Shown: in pieces, positions 9,500-19,025 of the stretch
Position numbering within the stretch: the first letter of the stretch is position 1
Layout of the letters: the number at the start of each line of letters is the position of its first letter
Source: Mycobacterium sp. SVM_VP21
GTDB lineage: Bacteria; Actinomycetota; Actinomycetes; Mycobacteriales; Mycobacteriaceae
Direction: 5' to 3'
Length of the DNA: 64,000 nucleotides
Assembly: GCA_024758765.1 (NCBI GenBank)
Contig: CP101406.1
Coordinates: 3,658,001 to 3,722,000 of the forward strand
Notes under the pieces: generated by a model
What the model was told of the DNA's origin: nothing
What the model saw: the letters and a program-made list of their open reading frames with translations, nothing else
Database searches by the model: none
Made by a program: the position numbers and the translations under genes

Positions 9500-10353
9500 G
9501 CGCCGAATCGGTCAATGACTTCGCGGGCCAACGCACGATAGGCCTGCGCGCCGCCGGACTTCGGGGCCCAAGTGGTAATGGGCTCGCCGGCCACGGTGGT
9601 CTCCGGGAAGCGCACGGTACGGGTGATGACGGTGTCGAACACCAGGTCGCCGAAACGCTCCACCACCCGCGACATCACCTCGCGGGAGTTGACCGTGCGC
9701 GGGTCGTAACGGGTCAGCAGAATGCCGCTGATCTCCAGCTTCGGGTTGAGCCGGTCGCGGACCTTGTCGACGGTGTCGGTCAGCAGCGCCAGGCCACGCA
9801 GCGAGAAGTACTCGCATTCGGTGGGGATCACCACGCCGTCGGCGCAGGCCAGACCGTTGACGGTGAGCAGCCCCAGCGACGGTTGGCAGTCGATCAGCAG
9901 GTAGTCGTAGCGGTCCAGCACCGGGGTCAGCGCCCGCGCCAGGGAATGCTCCCGACCCACCTCGTTGACCAGCTGGATCTCGGCCGCGGACAGGTCGATG
10001 TTGGAGGGCACCAGGTCCAGGTTCTCCACCGAGGTGTGCACCACCACGTCGTCGATGCCGACCCGTGGTTCGACCAGCAGGTTGTGCACGGTGTGCGCCA
10101 GGTCGTAGTGCGGCACCCCGAGGCCCGCCGACAGCGCACCCTGCGGATCGAGGTCGACCAGCAACACCCGGCGGCCGTACTCGGCCAACGCGGCACCGAG
10201 GTTGATGGTGGAGGTGGTCTTGCCGACGCCGCCCTTCTGGTTGCACATCGCAATGACCTTGGCCGGCCCGTGCGTCGAACGGGGCTGCGGCTCGGGGATA
10301 TTCCGCGGCGGACGCCCGGTCAAGCCGACGTCGGGAGTGTCGTCGTCGCTCAT
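9496..10353 (-). CDS. ParA/MinD-type ATPase, scp operon
   Basis: A 285-residue ATPase with the deviant Walker A motif CNQKGGVGKTT, Walker A' in VLLVDLDPQGA, and Walker B in YLLIDCQPSLG. It is the Rv1708 orthologue, the ParA-like gene that heads the scpA-scpB operon; it is not the oriC-linked parA. An N-terminal tail of about 25 Pro/Arg-rich residues precedes the core. A role in chromosome dynamics alongside condensin is likely by context. It diverges from the O-methyltransferase gene. Confidence 0.93.
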   Translation of the reverse strand: MSDDDTPDVGLTGRPPRNIPEPQPRSTHGPAKVIAMCNQKGGVGKTTSTINLGAALAEYGRRVLLVDLDPQGALSAGLGVPHYDLAHTVHNLLVEPRVGIDDVVVHTSVENLDLVPSNIDLSAAEIQLVNEVGREHSLARALTPVLDRYDYLLIDCQPSLGLLTVNGLACADGVVIPTECEYFSLRGLALLTDTVDKVRDRLNPKLEISGILLTRYDPRTVNSREVMSRVVERFGDLVFDTVITRTVRFPETTVAGEPITTWAPKSGGAQAYRALAREVIDRFGA

Positions 10354-10465
10354 GGCCGAACCGGCGCTGTGGTGGCGGACATCCGCAGAAGTCTAATAGG
10401 TGACCGGCTCTTGTATTAGCCACATGACCAGTGATTGCGGCACCGCCGGCCATAGGATCGCATCC

Positions 10466-11221
10466 ATGAGCCTCAAACGACGTCTCCCCTTCCTGCGGTG
10501 GTCGTTCCTGCGGATTGCCACCGGTGCGCGCAACATCGTCACGACAGGCCAGATCGGCGACGGCCGCGAGGCCGCAGCGGTCGACTTCGTGCTGGCCAAC
10601 GCCCGGGCCGGCGACATCGACGACGTGCTCGCCCGCATCGACGAGTTCGCCTACGAGAAGTCTTTGCTGATCAATATCGGCGACGAGAAGGGCCTGCTGC
10701 TGGACGCCGCGGTACAGCGGGTCAATCCGGCGCTGGCGCTGGAGCTGGGCACCTACTGCGGCTATAGCGCGCTGCGCATCGCGCGCGCCGCACCGTCGGC
10801 ACGGATCTACTCGATCGAGCTGGCCGAGGCCAACGCCGCCAACGCCCGGCGGATCTGGGCGCACGCCGGGGTGGCCGACCGGGTGACCTGTGTGGTGGGC
10901 ACCGTCGGTGACGGCGGGCGCACGCTGGACACCTTGACCGCTAAGCACGGCTTCGCCGCCGGCGGGCTGGACTTCCTGTTCATCGACCACGACAAGGACG
11001 CCTACCTGCCCGACTTGCAGGCCATCCTCGACCGGGGCTGGCTGCATCCGGGGGCGGTGGTGGTGGCAGACAACGTGAAGGTCCCGGGAGCGCCGCGGTA
11101 CCGCGAGTACATGCAGGCCCAGCAGGGTTCGCGGTGGGACACCACCGAGCACCGCACCCACGTGGAGTATCAGAGCCTGCTGCACGATCTGGTGCTGGAG
11201 TCGACTTATCTCGGCGGTTAG
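10466..11221 (+). CDS. SAM-dependent O-methyltransferase (COMT-like)
   Basis: A 251-residue class I methyltransferase of the catechol/caffeoyl-CoA O-methyltransferase family. The SAM-binding motif is LALELGTYCGYSALR; an acidic strand end YSIELAEANAANA follows, and the metal-binding Asp lies in FLFIDHDKDAYLPDL with ADN after it. It resembles Rv1703c, whose gene lies near the parA-scp block in M. tuberculosis, so it is the last recognisable core gene before the accessory stretch. The ATG at 10466 fits the family; upstream in-frame ATGs add an unlikely tail. Confidence 0.9.
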   Translation: MSLKRRLPFLRWSFLRIATGARNIVTTGQIGDGREAAAVDFVLANARAGDIDDVLARIDEFAYEKSLLINIGDEKGLLLDAAVQRVNPALALELGTYCGYSALRIARAAPSARIYSIELAEANAANARRIWAHAGVADRVTCVVGTVGDGGRTLDTLTAKHGFAAGGLDFLFIDHDKDAYLPDLQAILDRGWLHPGAVVVADNVKVPGAPRYREYMQAQQGSRWDTTEHRTHVEYQSLLHDLVLESTYLGG

Positions 11222-11996
11222 CTGGCTGTAGGTCGAGTCAAGAGGGTGTGCGTCCGTAGTGGGTCGTCGACCCTGGGTGGGGGCGTTGCGTTGTCGCGGT
11301 CGGTTGGTGCTGCTGGATGAGGGACGGGTGCCTGGCGCCCACGCTGATGTATGCAACCTCTGGTACTTTGACGGGTCTCTCGAAGAATCACGCGATGACC
11401 TTCAATCATTCGGCAACGACACGCCGGTCCCGCTGATCAGGTCCGACTCGTACACCACTCTGCTGGACGCAACCTACGGCATTTGCGCAACGCCGACAGC
11501 CGCTATCGCTACGACGCCTTCGCGGCCTTCACCAAGTTAGGCGGCGGATCACCGCTGGAGCCGGCCGGGCGACAGCACCTTATTCGACGGGTGAGTCCAG
11601 AGGGAGCGAGTGCAACGGCTGGCTAAGAAGAAACTGTCGATCTCGCACGGCAACACGGATCCCTGGCGAGAACCACGCAGTCGCGGGAAACCCACGCCCG
11701 TTACGGCAACCCTCGTACAGCAGTGGCCACCGGTAATAACCAATCGTGTTGGGCGTCCGCGGTGTCGGCGCTGTCGAGCGGCTCGTGTCCGGCGTCGTGT
11801 CGACGACCAAACCAGACCCGCATCTCCTTGAGTATGTCGAGGACGACTGGCAAGAACTTGTGCGGTGATATCGAGCGCATCCCTGGCGCGACCGCAACAT
11901 TGCAGTACCCTCATCGCCAGGTGGGCTGGCGCAGAAAATTTTTCAGAACGTTTCCGGTGGCGGCGATCGCTGCCAGAGAGGCTAACGCTCCACACA
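11222..11996. other. Gene-poor stretch at the start of the accessory region
   Basis: No convincing complete gene is seen. Several short frames look like decayed coding sequence. One is a plus-strand frame near 11,746-11,868 rich in Val/Glu and ending EYVEDDWQELVR; another spans about 11,400-11,625. Base composition is visibly less GC-biased than in the core genes. It marks the left junction between core and accessory DNA. Confidence 0.4.
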
Positions 11997-12593
11997 ATGG
12001 CCGACGACCCGATCTCGACGATCTATCTGGCGGACCGCGCTGATGGCTCCGCCATCTACCAAGCCAACATGAATCTCCTCTACGTGATCACCACGTACGG
12101 AGCTCTCGTGTTCGCTGCGCTCGGCTCAAACTTTATCAAAAACGCGTGGGCACTGGCATTCATCGGAATCCCGCTCTGGGGTTTATTGTGTTACCAGGTG
12201 CAGCTTTTGGTGCTGGCATCCGTGAGGGTGAATTCCATCCGCATTCTGGAGCAGAAACTACTACACGGCGAAGAAAGACTTTCCGATCCGCAAAAGAACC
12301 AGCTCGGCTCAGACGCCGGCGATCGAGTTTCGCGCGTTTCCAGACAACCCCGGTGCCTCGCCGCCGCGAACCTAGCGGCCTTCTTTGCCATCGGCCTAGC
12401 GTCGATCGCTGTAGCCCTAGCTTCGCTAGCGACTGTTCCAAAGTGCAGCCCTGCATTCATTTTCGGTGCTACGACGCACTTCTTGCTGGCCATCATATTT
12501 CTCGGCGGCCTAATTTCGCTCCTGCGAATCAAAACTCTGATAGGTGCCCTCGGCAGGGAGGGTCCGTACCCCTGTAGGTCCGCCGGCGCATGA
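11997..12593 (+). CDS. Four-helix membrane protein of unknown function
   Basis: A 198-residue protein. Two hydrophobic segments near residues 27-45 and 50-75 are separated by a short loop; then comes a cytoplasmic helix with the motif VNSIRILEQKLL, a hydrophilic linker with basic and acidic patches, and two more hydrophobic segments near 122-142 and 150-172. A family is not recognised. The arrangement of two membrane pairs around a coiled linker resembles small membrane proteins found beside actinobacterial accessory genes. The ATG at 11997 was chosen because upstream in-frame sequence looks non-coding, but no strong ribosome binding site is seen. Confidence 0.5.
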   Translation: MADDPISTIYLADRADGSAIYQANMNLLYVITTYGALVFAALGSNFIKNAWALAFIGIPLWGLLCYQVQLLVLASVRVNSIRILEQKLLHGEERLSDPQKNQLGSDAGDRVSRVSRQPRCLAAANLAAFFAIGLASIAVALASLATVPKCSPAFIFGATTHFLLAIIFLGGLISLLRIKTLIGALGREGPYPCRSAGA

Positions 12594-12957
12594 TGACCTG
12601 GTCGGCCGGGACTTCACCGCCGGGGCGACGTCGTTATCTGCCGACATGCCAACAACTTATCGACGCCCACCGCGAACAAGGCTACGAGCAATGCCGGGGT
12701 AATACTAGTGTAGGGTTGCCGGCTCCGTGTCATACGACGATGCGCTGAACTGCGGCGATGCTGGTTGTCTCACCTCGTGTCGTCATCTCCTCGGCCAGCC
12801 CGAGAATGCGCTGATGAGGTACCGGTTCCGCAGGTAGTCGGCGATCACACTGAGCATGTGTTGACGGTGCGGCCAGTTGGGGTTCGGTCTGCGCCTCCTG
12901 CTAGCGTCGCCGTTCGTTGGCTCTGCCTGCCATGAAGTTCATTTCAAGGAGACCCCG
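12594..12957. other. Intergenic region with IS-derived remnants
   Basis: Just after the membrane protein gene a short plus-strand frame reads LVGRDFTAG, resembling the start of the catalytic domain of IS3-type orfB transposases; it is cut off at once. IS-end-like sequence follows (see 12,709-12,789). No intact gene is seen. Confidence 0.4.
12709..12789. repeat. IS-end-like repeat, copy A
   Basis: About 80 bp that align with 32,789-32,864. Both begin TGTAGGGT, continue through CGTGTCAT, then ACTGCGGCGATG, GGTTGTCTCAC and CGTCATCT in the same order and orientation. TGTCAT and GTCTCA motifs are typical of transposase-binding subrepeats at insertion sequence ends. No transposase gene remains next to it. 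Confidence 0.6.
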
Positions 12958-13542
12958 TTGCGACTGGACCGGACCCCCGCTTTCTCCCGCGTAAAGCTGC
13001 TGCACGTCAACCTCCTCCCGACCAGTGAGAACACGGACATCAAAGAATCAGAGCTATTGGGTACAACTGTTACGGCATGGACGGGCCTCGAACCGAGCGA
13101 CGACGTCTTCGCTGAGTGCGACATGCGTGGCGTACTTACCTCGGGGTCTGAGCTTTGTTGGATTGCAGGCGATTCCGAAGTCGAGATGATGCAACCCCCT
13201 CGGTATGCCGGTTTGCCGGAGGAACTGGTGGCGGAAGCGAAACCCATCGCGTCTCCTGCGGGTTCGAAAGCTTATTCGGGCACAGCAGAGGGATGGCCAC
13301 CGTTGATCTGGAAGTCTCGGACGGTTTATTCCGCGATCAAATACGATGACTACGACACCGCCGTTGAAGTTCTTCTATGCGCTTTGTCGGTGGCGCCGGA
13401 TGACGGCGATCTTCGCCCGATGCTGCTGGCGAGTTTGAAGGCACAATACGCACGGGTGCTGCGCCATCCCGACTCCTATCCTCAGCCCTGGCGGACGCAA
13501 AAGAGTCCGAGCAGCGCCATGTTGGACAGGCTTCGACTCTGA
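12958..13542 (+). CDS. Hypothetical protein
   Basis: A 194-residue protein with no recognised family. The TTG start at 12958 was chosen because AAGGAG lies 6 nt upstream; an extension to a TTG at 12877 is open but lacks a binding site. The sequence is soluble, acidic in the middle and ends with a helical segment near the C-terminus (DTAVEVLLCALSVAPDDGD). The final third could be a small TPR-like or helical domain. It begins soon after the IS-end-like copy A, so an N-terminal truncation cannot be excluded. Confidence 0.45.
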   Translation: MRLDRTPAFSRVKLLHVNLLPTSENTDIKESELLGTTVTAWTGLEPSDDVFAECDMRGVLTSGSELCWIAGDSEVEMMQPPRYAGLPEELVAEAKPIASPAGSKAYSGTAEGWPPLIWKSRTVYSAIKYDDYDTAVEVLLCALSVAPDDGDLRPMLLASLKAQYARVLRHPDSYPQPWRTQKSPSSAMLDRLRL

Positions 13543-13556
13543 CGCCCACGAGACTC

Positions 13557-13709
13557 CTACTCGATCGTCTGGTGCCTGCAGTGCGCCCCGGCCGGGTCGT
13601 CCTCCGCGCCGATAATGACCAAATATGCCACTCCGTCGGCCCTCTCGGGCGCATCGCGCCGGCAGCCCTCGACGACCCGCCGAAACTTAGACCTGAGCAA
13701 CGGCGTCAT
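13557..13709 (-). CDS. Small protein of unknown function, second of a pair
   Basis: A 50-residue frame from an ATG at 13709, starting 12 nt after the stop of the upstream small gene on the same strand. The sequence is compact and protein-like (basic start MTPLLRSKFRR, then DGVAYLVIIGAEDD and a His/Cys-containing tail). No family is recognised. Size, spacing and position beside a restriction-modification gene would suit a toxin-antitoxin or anti-restriction pair, but that is inference only. Confidence 0.4.
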   Translation of the reverse strand: MTPLLRSKFRRVVEGCRRDAPERADGVAYLVIIGAEDDPAGAHCRHQTIE

Positions 13710-13721
13710 TCCGACCGGTAT

Positions 13722-13898
13722 TCACCTGTCGTCGGGGCCGTTGGGTTTGCCATCATGTCTGCTCCACGGGTCACCCACGTCGTGCACTAAGCGGTCTCGG
13801 TCGGCAGCCCATGCCCGATCTTCGGGCCCCTGGAACAGTTCGGTGATATCGGGCCATAATGGCCCACTTTCTGAGATGTTCGTTTCATTGTGGGTCAT
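13722..13898 (-). CDS. Small acidic protein of unknown function, first of a pair
   Basis: A 58-residue acidic frame (MTHNETN start) with a good ribosome binding site, GAGGAA, about 8 nt upstream of the ATG. Its C-terminal half is rich in Asp/Arg/Trp and probably disordered. It is followed after 12 nt by the second small gene and lies on the same strand as, and downstream of, the type ISP enzyme. Function unknown. Confidence 0.45.
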   Translation of the reverse strand: MTHNETNISESGPLWPDITELFQGPEDRAWAADRDRLVHDVGDPWSRHDGKPNGPDDR

Positions 13899-14126
13899 GT
13901 GTCTACGTTCCTCGCTGACGGCGCTTGGCACCTCTATCCACCTACAGTCTGTCGCTAGTGCCGACTGATCGCACGCGGCACGGAGTTCCCCCGGGCTGCA
14001 GGAACGGGGCTCCGCTGCACAATCAGGTGAAGATGTCACCAATCCGTGCAGCAGACCCCGGCGACATCCACGGTCCAAACAGCCGCCAGTCGAAACCTCC
14101 TACGGCAGGTTGGAGGTTGCAGTTGG

Positions 14127-17100
14127 CTACAAGCTATCAACGGTTTTCATGGTCTCCACGCTGACAGTTGTAACCCGCTTAATCAACTCGATGATGTACG
14201 TCGGGTCGTCGTGTTCGTCGCACCAGTCGTTGGGGTCGTTGACTATTCCCGACGCCTTGTCGGTCTTCACCTGATACCGGTCGATGATCCATGCCAGCGC
14301 CGAACGTGAGCCGAGCATGTAGCGCTCGGCTTCTTCCGGGATGCCGGTGATGGTGACCTTGCCGTTGTAGAGCAGGGTCGTGACGTTGTCGACGTTCTTA
14401 CCGGTCTCGGGGTCTTTCTTCTTGGCCCACTTCATCTTCGTCACCCGCCACGTCTCACGGCTTGACGGATCACCGCCGGGCTTGAGTTGCACCTCAAGCG
14501 GATACGGCTCGACCGACTCGTAGCCGACGTGCAGCTCGGCCAGCCGGCGGCCGGCGTCGGCCAACTGGCCGAACCGCTCCCGGGTCTCTGGGGTCGGGAT
14601 GTGCGGCAGCATCTTCTTCAGGTCCGCGGCGTACGCCGTCCGGTAGGCCGGATCGTGCAGCAGGCCGTAGACGTAGTAGAAGATGTCGTCCTTGGTCACC
14701 TGGTCGCCGATGGCCTCGCGGTAGAGAGCCAGGATGCCGTCGGTGATGTTGTCGACGCGGCGGTAGCCGTACTCGTCGACGTCGCCACTGCTGTTGTGGA
14801 GCGCCAGTTCACCGTCCGTGGATTCGACCTTCTTGTAGGTCCATCGAGGGAAGAACTGCGCCGTGTACGTGAAGAACGATAGGTCAGGTAGCAGGTCTGT
14901 CGCGAGGGTCGCGAACTGCGTGCCGTCACGCGGTGCAAGCACGAGGAAGCCGATGTTCTTGTGGTGTGGCGTCGGAAACATCTGTGCCAGCTCGCCACGC
15001 CGATGGTTGAGCATGGGGCCGAAGTAGACGTGTTCAACGTCGAACGGGCGATAACAACCTCGCCGCACCTCCTCGCCTGAGTACGCACTCACCGTCCCGC
15101 GAGCGAGGTGTTGTTTGAGGGTTGCCGACCACTTGATGCGCGTCTCGTCCGCTGCGTGTGGGTTCTGAGCTAGGTATGCGGTGACGGCTTTCTCGTCACG
15201 GCGGGTTACACCTTGGGCTTGGCAGTAGCTGTCAAAGGGTTCGAGCTGATCGTTGTAGTTGGTGACCAGGCGTGAGACGTTGGCTTTAAGTTCCTGGCGG
15301 GAGTAGTTGTACACCCAAGCATCCCGCGCCGTCTCCAGTCCGCGCGAGAGCGTGGTGAAGATAGTGACGGATCCTGGAGCAGGCTTCTTATCCCCGATCA
15401 CAGGCCATGAGCCGTAGGCGTCATCGCGCTGATTCACCCAGTCGCCGTGTTCGTTCGGGGTGATGGTCTTCCAATCCACGGCGTCGAATTGGGTCTCATC
15501 TACGATCCGCAGCTTGTCCTCGCGGCTGAGGTAGTCACCAATGTCGTGGTAGAAGACGTCGCACGGCCCGCTGCGGTCGGCGCCTTTGACCCCGACGAAG
15601 ACGGCGACGGTGTTGCGGCTGCCCGCGCCGAAGACCTTGCCGCCCTCCTTACGAGACAACTCACCCGCGGTGCGCTGGTTCCCTCGCAGGTTGTAGACGT
15701 AGACCGCCGAGTAGTCGTCGGCCAGGGATAGCCGGATCCCGTCGGCGGTGTTGCCGTCGATCCAGCCGCCGTTGGATACGAACCCGACAACGCCTGCATC
15801 CCCGATACGGTCAGTTGCCCAGCGGAAAGCCCGGATGTAGGAGTCGTAGAGGCTGTTCTTGTTGGTCGCGGTCGACCGCTTCGCGTAGGTGTCTTCGATC
15901 CGCCCGTCCAGCGTGGGGTATTTCACGTTGGCGTTCAGGTCATTGGCGCTGGTCTGCCCCACGGAGTACGGCGGATTCCCGACGATCACGTTGATGGGTG
16001 TCGCCAGCTGGGCTTCGATGCGGGCGTTGTTGTGCGGGAACATCAGCGAGTCCATCGAGTCATCAGCTTCGCTGATCTGGAAGGTGTCGGCCAGCACGAT
16101 GCCGGGGAACGGCTCGTAGTCGTCAGTGTCGGCGGTTTTGCCCGCCAGGGCGTGGTAGGTGGTCTCGATGTTGACCGCGGCGATGTAGTAGGCCAGCAGC
16201 ATGATCTCGTTGGCGTGCAGCTCGGTTGAGTATTTGCGCTTTAGGTCCTGCGCGGTGATCAGCTCCGATTGCAGCAGGCGGGTGACGAAGGTGCCGGTGC
16301 CGGTGAACCCGTCGAGGATGTGCACGCCCTCATCGGTCAGGCCGCGGCCGAAGTGCTGGCGAGACACGATGTCGGTCGCGCGGAGGATGAAGTCAACTAT
16401 CTCGGTGGGGGTGTAGACGATGCCCAACGCTTCGGCCTGCTTCTTGAAACCGATGCGGAAGAACTTCTCGTAAAGCTCGGCAATGATCGCCTGCTTGCCT
16501 TCGGCGCTGCTCACTTCGGCTGCGCGACGGCGCACCGATTCGTAGAACCCTTCGAGTCGGGCGGTTTCGGCTTCCAGTCCGGTGCCGCCGAGCGTGTCGA
16601 CCATCTTCTGCATGGTGCGCGACACCGGGTTGTGCGAAGCGAAGTCGTGGCCGGCGAATAGGGCATCGAATACCGGCTTGGTGATCAGATGCTGGGCGAG
16701 CATGCTCACCGCGTCGGCTTCGGTGATGGAGTCGTTGAGGTTGTCCCGCAGGCCCTGCAGGAAGTGGCCGAACGCTTCGGTGGCCGCCCCGTCCGCGCCG
16801 TCGAGGATCGCGGTGATCCGGGTGACCAGAGCTGAGGCGATGTCGGCGACGTCAGCGGCCCACTGCTCCCAGTAGGTGCGGGTGCCGACCTTGTCGACGA
16901 TGCGGGCATAGATCGCCTCCTGCCACGCCGATAGCGAGAACAGGGCCATCTGCTGTGCACGATCGGCGTCCAGGTCGTCCTGGTCGCTGATGTGGTCGAG
17001 AATGGGGCCGATGTGGCCGCCGAGCAGCTTGTTGGTCCCAACACCGCCCTTCTTGTCGGTGTCATTGTTGAGGGCAATCGAGTTGACCATCGCATCGAAG

Positions 17101-19025
17101 CGTTCATCGTGCGACCGCAGCGCGTTGAGGACCTGCCAGACCACCTTGAACCGCTGGTTGTCGCCGAGTGCGGTCGACGGTTCGACTCCTTGGGGGACCG
17201 CGACGGGCAGGATCACGTAGCCGTAGTCCTTGTTGTCGGCTTTGCGCATCACCCGCCCGACTGACTGCACCACGTCCACGACCGAATTGCGCGGGTGCAG
17301 AAACAGCACCGCGTCCAACGCAGGAACATCGACGCCTTCGGACAGGCAGCGGGCGTTGGTGAGGATGCGGCATTCGTCTTCGGCGACAACGCCCTTCAGC
17401 CACGTCAGCTCGGCGTTGCGTTGGAGGGCGTTGAAGGTGCCGTCGACGTGGTGCACCGCGCAGGTCAAGCCGCGGTTGGTGGCCTCGACGTGTTGGCCAT
17501 CGTTTTCGTGCTCATCAAGCAGTTGCTGGTAGCGGGTGACCACGATCGGGAACATCTCGGCGACCTGCTTGGAACTTTTGATGTCCCGGGCGAACGCCAC
17601 TGCGCGGCGCATCGGCACTTCACCGGGAGCGAAGCCGCTGCCGTCGGGTCCGGTTCCGGCGCGTTTGGCCAATCCGTTCCAGCAGCCGACCAGTTTGGAG
17701 GCGTCATCAGGGGTCAGCTCCCCGTCGATCGCCGACAGTTGGCGTTGCAGTCCAGGTGCGATCACCGATTCGTCGATGGTCAGCACCAGCACCTTGTAGT
17801 CGGTGAGCAGGCCACGCTCCACGGCGTCGCCGAACGACAGCCGGTGAAACTCCGGGCCGTAAATTTCTTCGCTGTCCATCGTCGCCAGCTCGGCCGAATG
17901 CGCGGCGGCCTTGTCTTTCACCGCGTCGGTGAAGATGCGCGGTGTGGCCGTCATGTACAGCCGGCGCTGCGCCTTGAGGTAGTCGGCGTCGTGGATGCGC
18001 ACGAAGTTCGATTCGTCATCGCCGGCCAAGGTGACGCCGGTGGTGCGGTGGGCCTCGTCGCAGATCACCAGGTCGAACTCATCGACCCCGAGCTTCTGCG
18101 CCTCCGCCACCACCGACAGGGACTGGTAGGTGGAGAACACCACCGTCAGACCCTTGGCACGCTTGCGGTGCGCCATCTCATCGGCAAGGCGCTGTGGATC
18201 GGTGGTGACCGGGATGGGTACGTCGTGGACGTTGTAGTCCTCGACGGTGCGCGAGACCTTGGTGTCCGAGCAGACCGCGAAGGCCCGCAAGTCCAGCTCG
18301 GTTTGAGCAGTCCAAGCTCGCAGCGTCTGGCTCAGCAGGGAGATCGACGGAACCAGGAAGAGGATGCGCGCCGCGCCGCCATTGTCGGTGGCGGTGCGTT
18401 CAGCGATCTTGAGTGCGGTGAAGGTCTTGCCGGTGCCGCAGGCCATGATCAACTTGCCGCGCTCGTTGCCGGCGGCGAACCCGCGGAACACCGCGTCGAT
18501 GGCCTGTTCCTGATGCGGTCGCGGCTGGTGTTTCAGCGCCGGCGATAGGTCAACGTGCAGGTCACCGGCGGGCCAGGCGATGTCCCAGTCGATCGGCGAT
18601 TCGGCGATCTCGGCCATCCCGATGCGCTGCACCGGTTTGGTCTGATCATCCAAGGCGGCCTCGGCGTTCTTGCCCCACCGGTCGGTGGTGGAGATGATCA
18701 CCCGGTTGGTGAACGCGGTCTTGCCCGATGCGGTGAAAAATGAGTCGATATCACCCTTGGCCAGGGTGTGGGTGGGCTCGTAGAACTTGCACTGAATCGC
18801 CGTGTAATCGCCGGTGTCGCGTTCGCGGGCCACCAGGTCGATCCCGGTGTCGGCTTTGCCTGCGCGGCCGGGCCAGTCGACCCAGCGCCATACCGCGTCG
18901 TACTGCTGGGCCAGCATCGGGTCCAACTCGAAGTAGCGCACCATCAGCTGCTCGAACTTCGTGCCACGCTCGGAGTTCGACGGCGCCTTGCGGAACGCCT
19001 CGATCACCTCGTGAATGGAACCCAT
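14127..19025 (-). CDS. Type ISP restriction-modification enzyme (nuclease-helicase-methyltransferase)
   Basis: A 1632-residue single-chain restriction-modification enzyme. In order: an Mrr-like PD-(D/E)xK nuclease (Asp63 and QCK at 78-80), an SF2 helicase-like translocase with Walker A CGTGKT (196-201), DEAH (323-326) and motif VI QSVGR (587-591), an N6-adenine methyltransferase with motif I DGFTGTGTF (905-913) and motif IV NPPY (1017-1020), and a C-terminal target-recognition region of about 500 residues. Length and order match the LlaGI/LlaBIII class; Rv2024c of M. tuberculosis belongs to the same class. One strand of an asymmetric site is methylated; unmodified DNA is cut after two enzymes translocate and meet. 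All catalytic motifs look intact. It diverges from a DUF2384 antitoxin-like gene. Confidence 0.93.
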   Translation of the reverse strand: MGSIHEVIEAFRKAPSNSERGTKFEQLMVRYFELDPMLAQQYDAVWRWVDWPGRAGKADTGIDLVARERDTGDYTAIQCKFYEPTHTLAKGDIDSFFTASGKTAFTNRVIISTTDRWGKNAEAALDDQTKPVQRIGMAEIAESPIDWDIAWPAGDLHVDLSPALKHQPRPHQEQAIDAVFRGFAAGNERGKLIMACGTGKTFTALKIAERTATDNGGAARILFLVPSISLLSQTLRAWTAQTELDLRAFAVCSDTKVSRTVEDYNVHDVPIPVTTDPQRLADEMAHRKRAKGLTVVFSTYQSLSVVAEAQKLGVDEFDLVICDEAHRTTGVTLAGDDESNFVRIHDADYLKAQRRLYMTATPRIFTDAVKDKAAAHSAELATMDSEEIYGPEFHRLSFGDAVERGLLTDYKVLVLTIDESVIAPGLQRQLSAIDGELTPDDASKLVGCWNGLAKRAGTGPDGSGFAPGEVPMRRAVAFARDIKSSKQVAEMFPIVVTRYQQLLDEHENDGQHVEATNRGLTCAVHHVDGTFNALQRNAELTWLKGVVAEDECRILTNARCLSEGVDVPALDAVLFLHPRNSVVDVVQSVGRVMRKADNKDYGYVILPVAVPQGVEPSTALGDNQRFKVVWQVLNALRSHDERFDAMVNSIALNNDTDKKGGVGTNKLLGGHIGPILDHISDQDDLDADRAQQMALFSLSAWQEAIYARIVDKVGTRTYWEQWAADVADIASALVTRITAILDGADGAATEAFGHFLQGLRDNLNDSITEADAVSMLAQHLITKPVFDALFAGHDFASHNPVSRTMQKMVDTLGGTGLEAETARLEGFYESVRRRAAEVSSAEGKQAIIAELYEKFFRIGFKKQAEALGIVYTPTEIVDFILRATDIVSRQHFGRGLTDEGVHILDGFTGTGTFVTRLLQSELITAQDLKRKYSTELHANEIMLLAYYIAAVNIETTYHALAGKTADTDDYEPFPGIVLADTFQISEADDSMDSLMFPHNNARIEAQLATPINVIVGNPPYSVGQTSANDLNANVKYPTLDGRIEDTYAKRSTATNKNSLYDSYIRAFRWATDRIGDAGVVGFVSNGGWIDGNTADGIRLSLADDYSAVYVYNLRGNQRTAGELSRKEGGKVFGAGSRNTVAVFVGVKGADRSGPCDVFYHDIGDYLSREDKLRIVDETQFDAVDWKTITPNEHGDWVNQRDDAYGSWPVIGDKKPAPGSVTIFTTLSRGLETARDAWVYNYSRQELKANVSRLVTNYNDQLEPFDSYCQAQGVTRRDEKAVTAYLAQNPHAADETRIKWSATLKQHLARGTVSAYSGEEVRRGCYRPFDVEHVYFGPMLNHRRGELAQMFPTPHHKNIGFLVLAPRDGTQFATLATDLLPDLSFFTYTAQFFPRWTYKKVESTDGELALHNSSGDVDEYGYRRVDNITDGILALYREAIGDQVTKDDIFYYVYGLLHDPAYRTAYAADLKKMLPHIPTPETRERFGQLADAGRRLAELHVGYESVEPYPLEVQLKPGGDPSSRETWRVTKMKWAKKKDPETGKNVDNVTTLLYNGKVTITGIPEEAERYMLGSRSALAWIIDRYQVKTDKASGIVNDPNDWCDEHDDPTYIIELIKRVTTVSVETMKTVDSL

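Noticed and set aside
9512..11356. A 614-codon minus-strand frame over parA and the methyltransferase
   Set aside because: It crosses two well supported genes in the wrong frame and has no recognisable domain.
11580..11995. Minus-strand frames of about 100-150 codons
   Set aside because: No binding site, no protein-like hydrophobic core, and no match to any family; treated as non-coding.
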